From the IMG/VR virus record IMGVR_UViG_3300009185_000100, positions 1-24,622 of that record: DNA of 24,622 nt. The stretch is one strand, 5' to 3'. This document shows, one piece after another, positions 1 to 6,274 of this stretch. Position 1 is the first letter of the stretch. Each line of letters opens with the position of its first letter. The notes below the pieces were generated by a model. It saw only the letters and a list, made by a program, of their open reading frames with translations. It had not been told where the DNA came from and did not search any database. A program made the translations under genes and the position numbers. The DNA is from a virus.

Positions 1-1
1 A

Positions 2-871
2 GATGTTGATGCTGTTAGAAGTTGTTTAAGATATTACAGGGGCAAAAAAGGCGAAAAAACTAAATCACAATTAGCAAGTAGGGAGTTCTTAGATCAAAAC
101 ATTGAGTTTGTAATGCCTGAATCTTATGCCGAAACTTTTGAGCCATACGAAATTAGTCAGTCAAGAACCTTAATCATATCGGACTTACATATACCTTACC
201 AAGATAACGATTCAATTCAAAAAGCTATTAATTATGGTAAAGAGAAAAAAGTAAATTGTATTTTAATCAATGGTGATATTTTAGACTTTGCTGGTATAAG
301 CCGACATGAGAAGGACTGGAGACAAAGAAGTGTGCATGAAGAATTTGAAGCTACACGTGTATTTTTAAATTCGTTACGTGAGCATTTTCCGAAAGCTAAA
401 ATAGTTTTTAAATACGGGAATCATGATGAAAGATTTGAAAAATACTTATTCTTAAAAGCACCCGAGATATTTGATTGTACTGATTTTCAACTTGAAGTTT
501 TATTGAAACTTGGCGAATTAAAGATTGAAGTAGTAAAAGAAAAAAGACCTATTCGTATTGGTAAACTAACTGTATTACATGGACACGAATTGTTTGGAGG
601 TAGCGGTGGAGTTAATCCAGCTCGAGGTACGTTTTTAAAAACTTTAGAGAATGTAGTAGTAGGTCATTATCATAAAACAAGTTCTAATACTGAAGCTTCT
701 ATGTATGGGGATGTATTTAGCGTTCATTCAGTTGGTTGTTTGTGTGGTAAAACTCCTTACTATATGCCAATAAATAAATGGAATACTGGCTTCGCCTATT
801 GCGAATTAGAAATTAAAACAGGCAATTATACTTTTTACAATCTAAAAATTATTAACGGTAAAATATACTAA
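2..871 (+). CDS. Calcineurin-like metallophosphoesterase, 5' end cut by window edge
   Basis: Predicted metal-dependent phosphoesterase of the calcineurin-like fold. The metal-site motifs appear in the usual order: SDLH, NGD, GNHD, HGHE and GHYH, supplying the Asp, His and Asn ligands of a two-metal centre. The first in-frame ATG is at 113, but the frame is open without a stop from base 2, adding 37 codons that include VRSCLRYYRGKKG. That basic, helical stretch looks like the end of a DNA-binding or helix-turn-helix segment, so the real gene starts outside the window and 113 is an internal Met. 289 residues are visible. No signal peptide is visible. It is the first gene of the rightward early module. 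The substrate is unknown: phage members could act on nucleic-acid ends, nucleotides or phosphoproteins. The fold is secure; the role is not. Confidence 0.85.
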   Translation, partial: DVDAVRSCLRYYRGKKGEKTKSQLASREFLDQNIEFVMPESYAETFEPYEISQSRTLIISDLHIPYQDNDSIQKAINYGKEKKVNCILINGDILDFAGISRHEKDWRQRSVHEEFEATRVFLNSLREHFPKAKIVFKYGNHDERFEKYLFLKAPEIFDCTDFQLEVLLKLGELKIEVVKEKRPIRIGKLTVLHGHELFGGSGGVNPARGTFLKTLENVVVGHYHKTSSNTEASMYGDVFSVHSVGCLCGKTPYYMPINKWNTGFAYCELEIKTGNYTFYNLKIINGKIY

Positions 872-911
872 AACCTAATTTTAACACAGCATTAAAACCT
901 AATTTAAACAC
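870..911 (+). repeat. Pair of 18-base direct repeats, 24 bases apart
   Basis: The 18-mer beginning AAAACCTAATTT occurs at 870-887 and again at 894-911 with 17 of 18 bases identical. The start-to-start distance of 24 bases is slightly over two helical turns. The first copy overlaps the stop of the phosphoesterase gene; the second ends just before the ATG at 918. It could be an operator for a dimeric regulator or a replication-related repeat. The sequence alone does not say which. Confidence 0.55.
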
Positions 912-917
912 TAACTT

Positions 918-1079
918 ATGACAGGATTAAGACACGCACTTAAAGAATACTTTATGGTTCATCAGATAGCTGGTAGCAACCCGATATTAGCATTCGATAA
1001 CTTAAAACAGCAATACGTTGTATTTTGGTACTTTAAAAAGAATACTATAATTAATCTTGGATATGAAATAATTTTATAG
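918..1079 (+). CDS. Small hypothetical protein, 53 residues
   Basis: A short ORF begins with ATG at 918 and ends with TAG at 1077-1079. The product (MTGLRHALKEYF at the start, FWYFKKNTIINLGYEIIL at the end) is rich in aromatic and aliphatic residues and has no motif I recognise. It is the only sizeable reading frame on this strand in the 315-base stretch between the phosphoesterase and the replication initiator. Its stop codon directly abuts the TATATTTG promoter element at 1080, so the downstream gene has its own promoter. It may be a real small phage gene or a chance ORF. There is no Shine-Dalgarno sequence, but its neighbours lack one too. Confidence 0.4.
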   Translation: MTGLRHALKEYFMVHQIAGSNPILAFDNLKQQYVVFWYFKKNTIINLGYEIIL

Positions 1080-1087
1080 TATATTTG
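1057..1087 (+). promoter_or_regulatory. Bacteroidota-type promoter (TTG, 20 bases, TATATTTG)
   Basis: TTG at 1057-1059 is followed after 20 bases by TATATTTG at 1080-1087. This matches the primary sigma factor promoter of Bacteroidota (TTTG or TTG near -33, TAnnTTTG near -7). Transcription would start at about 1092-1095, immediately at the first hairpin of the RNA element and about 95 bases before the replication initiator gene. It is the best promoter I found in the window. Confidence 0.7.
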
Positions 1088-1090
1088 CAA

Positions 1091-1177
1091 TAGTTATGGT
1101 TTGTGCGAACCTTTTAATAACTACTTATTTAGCCTATTGCTGGCGGAGCGCACACTCCAAAAGCATTAGGCTTTTTT
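1091..1177 (+). ncRNA. Structured leader or small RNA with two stem-loops
   Basis: From the predicted start site to a T-run there are about 87 bases that fold into two hairpins and hold no convincing ORF. Stem-loop I: TAGTTAT (1091-1097) pairs with ATAACTA (1117-1123), and inside it GGTTT pairs with GAACC (1098-1111, one G-U pair, loop GTGC), with a 5-base bulge TTTTA on the 3' side. Stem-loop II: 1131-1141 pairs with 1162-1172 with a single mismatch, enclosing a smaller GGAG/CTCC hairpin. The initiator ATG is at 1187. It could be an 85-nt phage small RNA, or a leader with an attenuator controlling the replication genes. The pairings are seen; transcription is inferred. Confidence 0.5.
1131..1177 (+). 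terminator. Intrinsic terminator-shaped hairpin upstream of the initiator gene
   Basis: AGCCTATTGCT (1131-1141) pairs with AGCATTAGGCT (1162-1172), 10 of 11 pairs, with an inner GGAG/CTCC stem (1145-1158, loop CGCACA). It runs directly into T6 (1172-1177). The position, between a promoter and the next start codon only 9 bases away, suggests an attenuator or the end of a small RNA rather than an operon end. Confidence 0.6.
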
Positions 1178-1186
1178 AATTTAATT

Positions 1187-1861
1187 ATGGCTAAACTAGG
1201 TTATACATGGTACCCAAAGGATTGGGGCAATTCAGATAGTGTTTTCGAATTATCTTTAAGTGAACGTGGATTATATAGAGAATTTATTGATTTCGCAATG
1301 TTAAATGATAATAAAACTGAGCTAAAAAAAGATGTTTGGGTTCGTAAATTTTCAGTTTCGATGAATGAATTAAATTTGATTTTAGATAAATTATTACAAT
1401 TAAATCTTATTGAAATTAACGAAAATATATTATTTATTCCTAGCTGCGAAAATAGATTGAATTTATCTCGTGGAGGTAAGAAAGGCAAGCCAACCAGGGA
1501 AAGTATTAACAACCTAAATAATCAAAATAAAAAAGGTGCCTCGGAACCTATCTCGGAACCTACCTCGGAACAAAGAGAAAGAGAAAGAGAAAGAGAAAGA
1601 GAAAATGAAAGAGAAAGGCAAAATAATGGAATTATAAATTCAATAGAAAGTTATTATAAAGAATTACCAACATCATCAAATTTTGAATTAATTGCTATTG
1701 CTTTAAATATTCCAAAAGATAAATTAACTTTAAAAATTGCAGACTTTAAAAAAACATCTAAAATTGATTATCTTAACTTTAACGAATTTTGCAACCACTT
1801 TAAGAACTGGGCCAATAAAAATAATTCATCTAACCTAAAACTAAAAACTTCATTTAAATGA
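1187..1861 (+). CDS. Phage replication initiator, winged-helix N-terminal domain
   Basis: 224 residues. Residues about 6-80 (YTWYPKDW, then LSLSERGLYREFIDFAML) resemble the DUF1376/Lin1244-type winged-helix domain of phage replication proteins. The middle (about 105-147) is a low-complexity linker with SEP repeats followed by an alternating Arg-Glu run. Near the C-terminus, NEFCNHFKNW resembles the short conserved helix found at the end of many Bacteroidota phage initiators (DUF7833-like), often linked to helicase contact. The likely role is binding the origin and loading the DnaB helicase encoded next: the two genes overlap as ATGA (1858-1861), implying coupled translation. The linker DNA carries 12-base and 6-base tandem repeats that may be the origin. 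The assignment is by pattern and context; a purely regulatory DNA-binding role is possible. Confidence 0.7.
   Translation: MAKLGYTWYPKDWGNSDSVFELSLSERGLYREFIDFAMLNDNKTELKKDVWVRKFSVSMNELNLILDKLLQLNLIEINENILFIPSCENRLNLSRGGKKGKPTRESINNLNNQNKKGASEPISEPTSEQRERERERERENERERQNNGIINSIESYYKELPTSSNFELIAIALNIPKDKLTLKIADFKKTSKIDYLNFNEFCNHFKNWANKNNSSNLKLKTSFK
1535..1616 (+). repeat. Tandem 12-mer and 6-mer repeats inside the initiator gene, possible origin
   Basis: Three 12-base units (1535-1546, 1547-1558, 1559-1570) share the core CTCGGAA at exact 12-base period. They are followed by five perfect GAGAAA units (1575-1604), one variant ATGAAA and one more GAGAAA (1611-1616), making a nearly pure purine strand. 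An AT-rich stretch with few G or C bases follows (about 1620-1780). Iterons plus a purine tract plus AT-rich DNA inside the initiator gene is the plan of the lambda origin in gene O. Here the repeats also encode a flexible linker, so protein-level low complexity is the competing explanation. Confidence 0.5.
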
Positions 1862-3159
1862 TTCCAGCAAATACAAAATTAGAAGGTCAATTCCTCGGAG
1901 GATTATTAATTAATTCAAGTGAATTTAAATACATTCAAGAACTATTTCACGAAGAACTGTTTTACGATGAAAAGAATCAGTTAATTGCAAAAGCTATTTT
2001 AGGCCTAAATAACGCATCAAAAACTATTGACCTTATAAATGTATCAAACGAGTTAGAAAGTACGCTTAGAATTAACCCTATTAGCTTTTACGACCTATCT
2101 TTGCTTACTAATGATGCTATCCTAAATAGGTTTGATGAGAAAATACTAATTTTAAGCGAGTTTTACATTAAAAGAAAAATGATGTATAAGCTTTCAGAAC
2201 TCCTAGAAAAAACCCAAGAATCAACTAGCGATGTATTTGAACTTTTAGCTGATAACGAAAAAAATACAAACGAGATATTTAACAAAATTTCTATTAGCAA
2301 AACTTTTACAGCTTTAGATTGTGCTATTGAAATGGACCAGCATTTAGATAAAATTGATAAGTTAGTTGATGGAGATTTAATCGGTTGTGATACTGGATTT
2401 AGTGAACTTAATAAACTTACTTCGGGTTGGCAAAATAGCGATTTAATTATATTAGCAGCAAGGCCTGGAATGGGCAAAACATCCTTAATGCTTAAATTTG
2501 TTAATTCGGTTTTAAATCAAAACAAGTCAGTATTAGTGTTTAGCTTGGAAATGTCAAAACTTCAACTATATGCGAGGATGTGTTCACAGATTACCAGCAT
2601 TCCACTTTACAAATTTTTAAAAGAAAAAATGAATCCTTATGAAAAAGAACTTTATAAAAATGAAACTTTTAAGTTATCTAACTCACAATTATTCATCGAA
2701 GATAAAAGCGGAATCAGTATAAATTTTATAAAAGTTAAGGCCCGAAAATTAAAGAGAGATAAAGATATTAGCATGATAGTTATTGACTACATTGGACTTA
2801 TTGACAAAGGTAATAATAACAAAAGCACAAACGATCAAGTTGCTGAAATATCGGGAGCTTTAAAAGGATTGGCAAAAGAACTAAATATACCGATTATATT
2901 ATTAAGTCAGTTAAGTAGGGAGGTTGAGAAGCTAAATGATAAACGACCAATGCTATCACATTTGCGAGATTCGGGAGCTATTGAACAGGATGCGGATATG
3001 GTTATGTTTATTTATCGACCTGAGTATTATGGTATTATGGATGATGGAGCTGGTAATTCAACTATTGGTAAAGCAGAATTAATAGTTGCTAAACATCGGA
3101 ATGGAGCATTAAGCGATATAATTGTTAACTTTAACGGCAACTGTACAAACTTTTATTGA
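1858..3159 (+). CDS. dnaB: Replicative DNA helicase, DnaB family
   Basis: 433 residues, close to the usual 430-470 for DnaB. This ring helicase unwinds the fork 5' to 3' on the lagging strand and contacts primase. Residues about 1-100 form the N-terminal helical domain (TKLEGQFLGGLLIN). The RecA-like C-terminal domain carries Walker A (RPGMGKTS, about 202-209), Walker B (MIVIDY, Asp at about 310), the sensor region LLSQLSREVE, DSGAIEQDADMVMFIYRPEYY, and the KHRNG segment that holds the arginine-finger region. No truncation is seen. It starts within the stop of the initiator gene (ATGA), and the methyltransferase start follows its TGA by one base. No primase gene is seen nearby, so the host primase may be used or primase lies elsewhere. 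Confidence 0.95.
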   Translation: MIPANTKLEGQFLGGLLINSSEFKYIQELFHEELFYDEKNQLIAKAILGLNNASKTIDLINVSNELESTLRINPISFYDLSLLTNDAILNRFDEKILILSEFYIKRKMMYKLSELLEKTQESTSDVFELLADNEKNTNEIFNKISISKTFTALDCAIEMDQHLDKIDKLVDGDLIGCDTGFSELNKLTSGWQNSDLIILAARPGMGKTSLMLKFVNSVLNQNKSVLVFSLEMSKLQLYARMCSQITSIPLYKFLKEKMNPYEKELYKNETFKLSNSQLFIEDKSGISINFIKVKARKLKRDKDISMIVIDYIGLIDKGNNNKSTNDQVAEISGALKGLAKELNIPIILLSQLSREVEKLNDKRPMLSHLRDSGAIEQDADMVMFIYRPEYYGIMDDGAGNSTIGKAELIVAKHRNGALSDIIVNFNGNCTNFY

Positions 3160-3160
3160 T

Positions 3161-4114
3161 ATGAATGTAGTTAGTTTATTTAATGGAATGAATACAGGCC
3201 GACAAGCTTTAGAAAATGTAGGTATTAAAGTTGATAAATATTATTCAAGTGAGATTAAACCTTATGCAATAGAATTAACACAACATCATTTTCCTGATAC
3301 TATACAAGTTGGAGACGTTACAAAGTGGAGAGAATGGGATATTGATTGGCAAAGTATTGATTTAATTTTAAGCGGATCACCTTGTCAAGATTTAAGTGCA
3401 GCTGGTAAACGTGCAGGTATTAATGGAAGTAGAAGTAGTTTGTTTTTTACTTTTGTTGAAATACTTAATCATATTAAATTACTCAATCCTAAAGTTTTAT
3501 TTTTACAAGAAAATGTAGGAAGTGCAAGTAAATTAGATGTAGGAATTATGAGTAGAGCTTTAGGAGTTTACCCTGTAAGAATAAATAGTAGTTTAGTAAC
3601 TGCTCAATTAAGAGATAGATATTACTGGAGTAATATAAGAACTAAAGAAACTATGTTTGATATTGTTACTGATATACCTCAACCAAAAGATTTAGGAATA
3701 ATGTTTAAAGATATTATTACTGATGGTTATGTTGAAAGGGTAAAAGCACTTGCATTATTAGAATCTGAAAGCAGAGCTTGTACAAGTCAAGAAAGTATTA
3801 AAAAACGTGCAGATAGAGAATTTATAAATATGGTTTATGTAGATACTGATAAACATACTTGTTTAAATACAGGTAGTGGTACAATGGAAAAAAGCTCACA
3901 AAGATATTTGCAACATAGAAATGAAACAACTGGAATGATAACACTAATAAAACAAAATGAAATAGTAAGAACAGTAAACAAAATTGAGATGTGCAGACTA
4001 CAAGGATTCCCTGATAATTACTGTGATATACTAACAACAGCTAAAGCAGGTAGTTTACTTGGCGATGGTTGGACTTTACCAATAATAGAACATATCTTTA
4101 AATTTATAATATGA
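3161..4114 (+). CDS. DNA cytosine-5 methyltransferase, DNMT3-like
   Basis: 317 residues. It transfers a methyl group from S-adenosylmethionine to carbon 5 of cytosine. Motifs: I SLFNGMNTG (5-13, SAM binding), SSEI (29-32), GDV (51-53), IV GSPCQDLS (72-79, catalytic Cys75), VI ENV (117-119), VIII QLRDRYYWSNI (149-159), and at the end EMCRLQGFPDNY and LLGDGWTLPIIEHIF (IX/X region). Motif I lacks the usual GG, and the spacing and wording (VVSLFNGxxTG, SRSSLFFTF, LQGFP...LLGxxW) are closer to eukaryotic DNMT3 and related phage enzymes than to typical restriction methyltransferases. I chose ATG 3161, one base after the helicase stop; an upstream TTG at 3122 would lie inside the helicase gene. No restriction enzyme is adjacent, so it is an orphan, possibly protecting phage DNA or altering regulation. 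Target site unknown. Confidence 0.9.
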   Translation: MNVVSLFNGMNTGRQALENVGIKVDKYYSSEIKPYAIELTQHHFPDTIQVGDVTKWREWDIDWQSIDLILSGSPCQDLSAAGKRAGINGSRSSLFFTFVEILNHIKLLNPKVLFLQENVGSASKLDVGIMSRALGVYPVRINSSLVTAQLRDRYYWSNIRTKETMFDIVTDIPQPKDLGIMFKDIITDGYVERVKALALLESESRACTSQESIKKRADREFINMVYVDTDKHTCLNTGSGTMEKSSQRYLQHRNETTGMITLIKQNEIVRTVNKIEMCRLQGFPDNYCDILTTAKAGSLLGDGWTLPIIEHIFKFII

Positions 4115-4389
4115 ATAAGAAAATTAAAGTTAAATATTTAAAATTAGGCAGAGAGAATATATGGGGCCTTGCTCATTGCGGACTTAATCTTATTGAACTT
4201 GACATACGTTTGAAAGGTAAAAAGCACCTGGAGATATTAACTCATGAAAGTTTACACATATTACTTCCCGAACTAGAAGAAGATGATATTGTAAAGCTCA
4301 GCGTAATATTAACAAAAACTTTATGGTCGGAAGGGTATCGGAAAATAGATAACAATAATGATATGCAATTACAAGATGGAAGTAAGTAA
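4111..4389 (+). CDS. Small HExxH protein, putative zinc metallopeptidase
   Basis: 92 residues. The centre carries HESLH (45-49) followed by PELEED (53-58). HExxH is the zinc-binding and catalytic motif of gluzincin/SprT/ImmA-like metallopeptidases, and a Glu shortly after could be the third ligand, though the spacing here is very short. No signal peptide or transmembrane segment is visible, so it would act in the cytoplasm. The protein is far smaller than most active peptidases; it may be a minimal domain or a metal-binding protein without activity. Its ATG overlaps the methyltransferase stop (ATGA, 4111-4114), so the two are likely translated together. The motif is seen; peptidase activity is inference. 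Confidence 0.6.
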   Translation: MNKKIKVKYLKLGRENIWGLAHCGLNLIELDIRLKGKKHLEILTHESLHILLPELEEDDIVKLSVILTKTLWSEGYRKIDNNNDMQLQDGSK

Positions 4390-4440
4390 TATTATCCACA
4401 AAAACAAACTTAATGTAGAAACTAACCAACAAATAAAAAT

Positions 4441-4725
4441 ATGAATTACGAAAAATTTAAACAAATTATTGATTTACAAATCGCTCACAATAAAAGAGTA
4501 GATGAACTTTATGCTTTAAAAATTGATACAATAGAGTTCTTTAATGAACTTGGTCGAGCAAATGAATTGCTTTGGACTGAAGTATTAACCGAAAATGGCG
4601 ATTACCATTTATGTTATTATTTATACGAAATGAATGGTATGTATGGAACACCCGACCTTAACGAAGAATATAAAGACATCAAAGAACTGTATGATTATTT
4701 AATAGAAAACAAAGGATTCAAATGA
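4441..4725 (+). CDS. Conserved-looking small phage protein of unknown function
   Basis: 94 residues, acidic and predicted mostly helical, with an aromatic-rich middle (DYHLCYYLYEMNGMYG) and the end ELYDYLIENKGFK. I recall similar short phage proteins with N-terminal MNYEKF and a C-terminal LYDYL-type helix, but none with a known role. No membrane segment or catalytic motif is seen. Fifty-one non-coding bases precede it; its TGA overlaps the ATG of the next gene (ATGA, 4722-4725), tying it to the ABC-type membrane protein. The function is not assigned. Confidence 0.7.
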   Translation: MNYEKFKQIIDLQIAHNKRVDELYALKIDTIEFFNELGRANELLWTEVLTENGDYHLCYYLYEMNGMYGTPDLNEEYKDIKELYDYLIENKGFK

Positions 4726-5546
4726 ATAAACTAATTCAGATATTTAAAGAATATAAAAAACAATTAACGTTAATATATGTTTTTATGTTACTCACTGAAC
4801 TTTCAATTTTATCAACACCTTTCTTATTAGGTAAAAGCATTGATGGTTTGATTGTTAATGATTGGTTTTGGATATTGCTTTTAGGTGTTTCATATTTTTT
4901 ATCAAACTTTTTTAATTACAAACGAATGGTTTATGATACAAAAGTTTATAACACCATTTATAACAATATTGCATTAAAGTTTCTTAAAAAAGATGATGTT
5001 GATGTTTCAACTAAAATAGCCAGAACAGATATGGCACAACAAATTGTTTTTGTATTAGAAGGTTATGTACATTATTATATCGCAACAATTGTAACCATAA
5101 TCGGTTCGCTTATTTTTATATTTTCAGAGAACTGGCAAGTTGGTATACTCGTTAGTATTTCAATTATCTTTATTGTGAGTTCAGTATTTATACTTTATAA
5201 AAAAATAAAACAAGGGATCATTATAGCAAATAATCATTACGAAACAAAAGCAAAATCAATTGAGTGTGGATATGCAAGTTCTGAATCTTTTTTTAATAGG
5301 AGGGGCAAAATAGAAGTATGTCAATCAACCATACAAGGTAAGAATTGGTTTTTAATTAACAGTATTAAATATATTTTTTTAATTTTATCAATTATATTAT
5401 TAATCAACACATCAAAAAACATTACAATAGGAAGCATTATAACTGTATATTCTTATGTAAATAACTTTTTAATAGCATTACTATCAGCACCAGTTGCAAT
5501 TGAAATGGTTTTAAGAATCAGTGATGTTTTAAAACGCTTAAATTAA
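4722..5546 (+). CDS. Stand-alone six-helix ABC-transporter membrane domain (ABC_membrane_3-like)
   Basis: 274 residues with six predicted transmembrane helices at roughly 15-38, 48-66, 114-133, 139-158, 208-229 and 234-262, the layout of an ABC exporter half. The motif YKRMVYDTKVYNTIY after helix 2 and the segment DVDVSTKIARTDM fit the family annotated as ABC transporter six-transmembrane domain (PF13748). There is no nucleotide-binding domain: no Walker A, signature LSGGQ or Walker B in this protein or in adjacent genes. It would sit in the host inner membrane. Transport would need a host ATPase; otherwise it may modify the envelope or block superinfection. It is translationally coupled to the small gene before it and looks like cargo taken from a bacterial genome. 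Topology and family are fairly sure, function is not. Confidence 0.8.
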   Translation: MNKLIQIFKEYKKQLTLIYVFMLLTELSILSTPFLLGKSIDGLIVNDWFWILLLGVSYFLSNFFNYKRMVYDTKVYNTIYNNIALKFLKKDDVDVSTKIARTDMAQQIVFVLEGYVHYYIATIVTIIGSLIFIFSENWQVGILVSISIIFIVSSVFILYKKIKQGIIIANNHYETKAKSIECGYASSESFFNRRGKIEVCQSTIQGKNWFLINSIKYIFLILSIILLINTSKNITIGSIITVYSYVNNFLIALLSAPVAIEMVLRISDVLKRLN

Positions 5547-5551
5547 AATAA

Positions 5552-5878
5552 ATGAATACAGCAGAATTTAACAAAGTAATTGAAAAAAGAATTGATTTGA
5601 TTAAGTTAATTATGTTATCGAAAGGCAAAGAATATTCAACTGATTCCGATAAGTTCCATAATTTTAAACAGTCAGTAGGTATTAGTTTTCATACATGCCC
5701 CGAAAAAATAGCTTGGGAATTTGCTGTTAAACACTTTCAATCTATTAAAGATACTTTAGATGCTGTTGATAATGGAGCTGTAAATTATACTGATAAATAT
5801 ATTGAAGAGAAAATAGGAGATGCAATTAATTATCTTATTCTTATTGAAGGTATGCTTAAAGAACGTTTACTTGACTAA
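5552..5878 (+). CDS. Nmad1 (DUF1599) nucleotide-modification-associated protein
   Basis: 108 residues. The pattern SKGKEYSTDSDKFHNFKQ, then KHFQSIKDTL and IEEKIGDAINYLILIEGML, fits DUF1599/Nmad1, an all-helical family proposed from comparative genomics to work with enzymes that modify bases in phage DNA. The conserved charged residues (Lys-Glu-Tyr, Asn-Phe, Lys-His, Glu-Lys-Ile-Gly-Asp) are present. It is the last gene of the rightward module, 5 bases after the ABC-type gene, and shares the module with a cytosine-5 methyltransferase. A nucleotide or nucleoside monophosphate substrate is plausible but unproven. Its 3' end overlaps the convergent lysis-cassette gene by 12 bases. Confidence 0.8.
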   Translation: MNTAEFNKVIEKRIDLIKLIMLSKGKEYSTDSDKFHNFKQSVGISFHTCPEKIAWEFAVKHFQSIKDTLDAVDNGAVNYTDKYIEEKIGDAINYLILIEGMLKERLLD

Positions 5879-6274
5879 AGCAAAAACTAAACAGGATACT
5901 CCGAATATAATACTTATTCCTTTTAACCGCTTTTGTTTCTTTACCTCCAGGTTTAATCCTTTCATCTGAATAGTTAATGATTTATTTTCTTCGTCTTTAA
6001 ACTTGATTATAGTTACTTGATTTCCGATAATAGTTTGTAACTTATCTTCATTCTTTTTGTACAAATTAACCTGGTTACCTTTTAAGATAACTTGTTGCTG
6101 GCATAATGAATCTGATAAATAATATGCTTCAGCTTTATGGTATTGTTTTGCTAAGAACTTTGCTTTATCGGAACTAAAACAAATTAAAGTATCTTTATTA
6201 TTTATTAGTAAACTTTGAGAATATGCTGTCAAATTCAGCAACAAGGTTATTATTATTAAGCGAATCAATTTCAT
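5867..6274 (-). CDS. Signal-peptide plus C-terminal membrane protein, spanin-partner candidate
   Basis: 135 residues. A basic N-terminus with a hydrophobic core (MKLIRLIIITLLLNLTAYSQS) looks like a signal peptide. A charged, probably coiled-coil region follows (about 60-115), then a basic stretch VKKQKRLKG and a C-terminal hydrophobic helix ISIIFGVSCLVFALVK. No lipobox cysteine is seen after the signal peptide, so it is not a classical outer-membrane Rz1 lipoprotein. Its first 77 bases overlap the 3' end of the spanin-like gene upstream, reminiscent of Rz/Rz1 overlaps. It is the last gene of the leftward module and converges with the Nmad1 gene, overlapping it by 12 bases. Envelope localisation is likely; a role in lysis is inference from position. 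Confidence 0.65.
   Translation of the reverse strand: MKLIRLIIITLLLNLTAYSQSLLINNKDTLICFSSDKAKFLAKQYHKAEAYYLSDSLCQQQVILKGNQVNLYKKNEDKLQTIIGNQVTIIKFKDEENKSLTIQMKGLNLEVKKQKRLKGISIIFGVSCLVFALVK

Noticed and set aside
1131-1172. tRNA or tRNA-like fold in the 1131-1172 stem
   Set aside because: Too short, no T-arm sequence and no cloverleaf; a terminator-like stem explains it better.
1201-1512. Minus-strand 103-codon ORF in the initiator gene
   Set aside because: Lies wholly antisense to a well-supported gene and has no recognisable motif.
1572-1617. CRISPR-like array at the GAGAAA repeats
   Set aside because: Units are 6 bases with no spacers; a microsatellite coding for Arg-Glu repeats.
3122-3160. 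TTG start extending the methyltransferase by 13 residues
   Set aside because: It would lie inside the helicase gene; ATG 3161 directly precedes the conserved VVSLFNG motif.
4722-5546. Complete ABC exporter
   Set aside because: No Walker A, signature or Walker B sequence follows the membrane domain, which ends normally with a stop codon.
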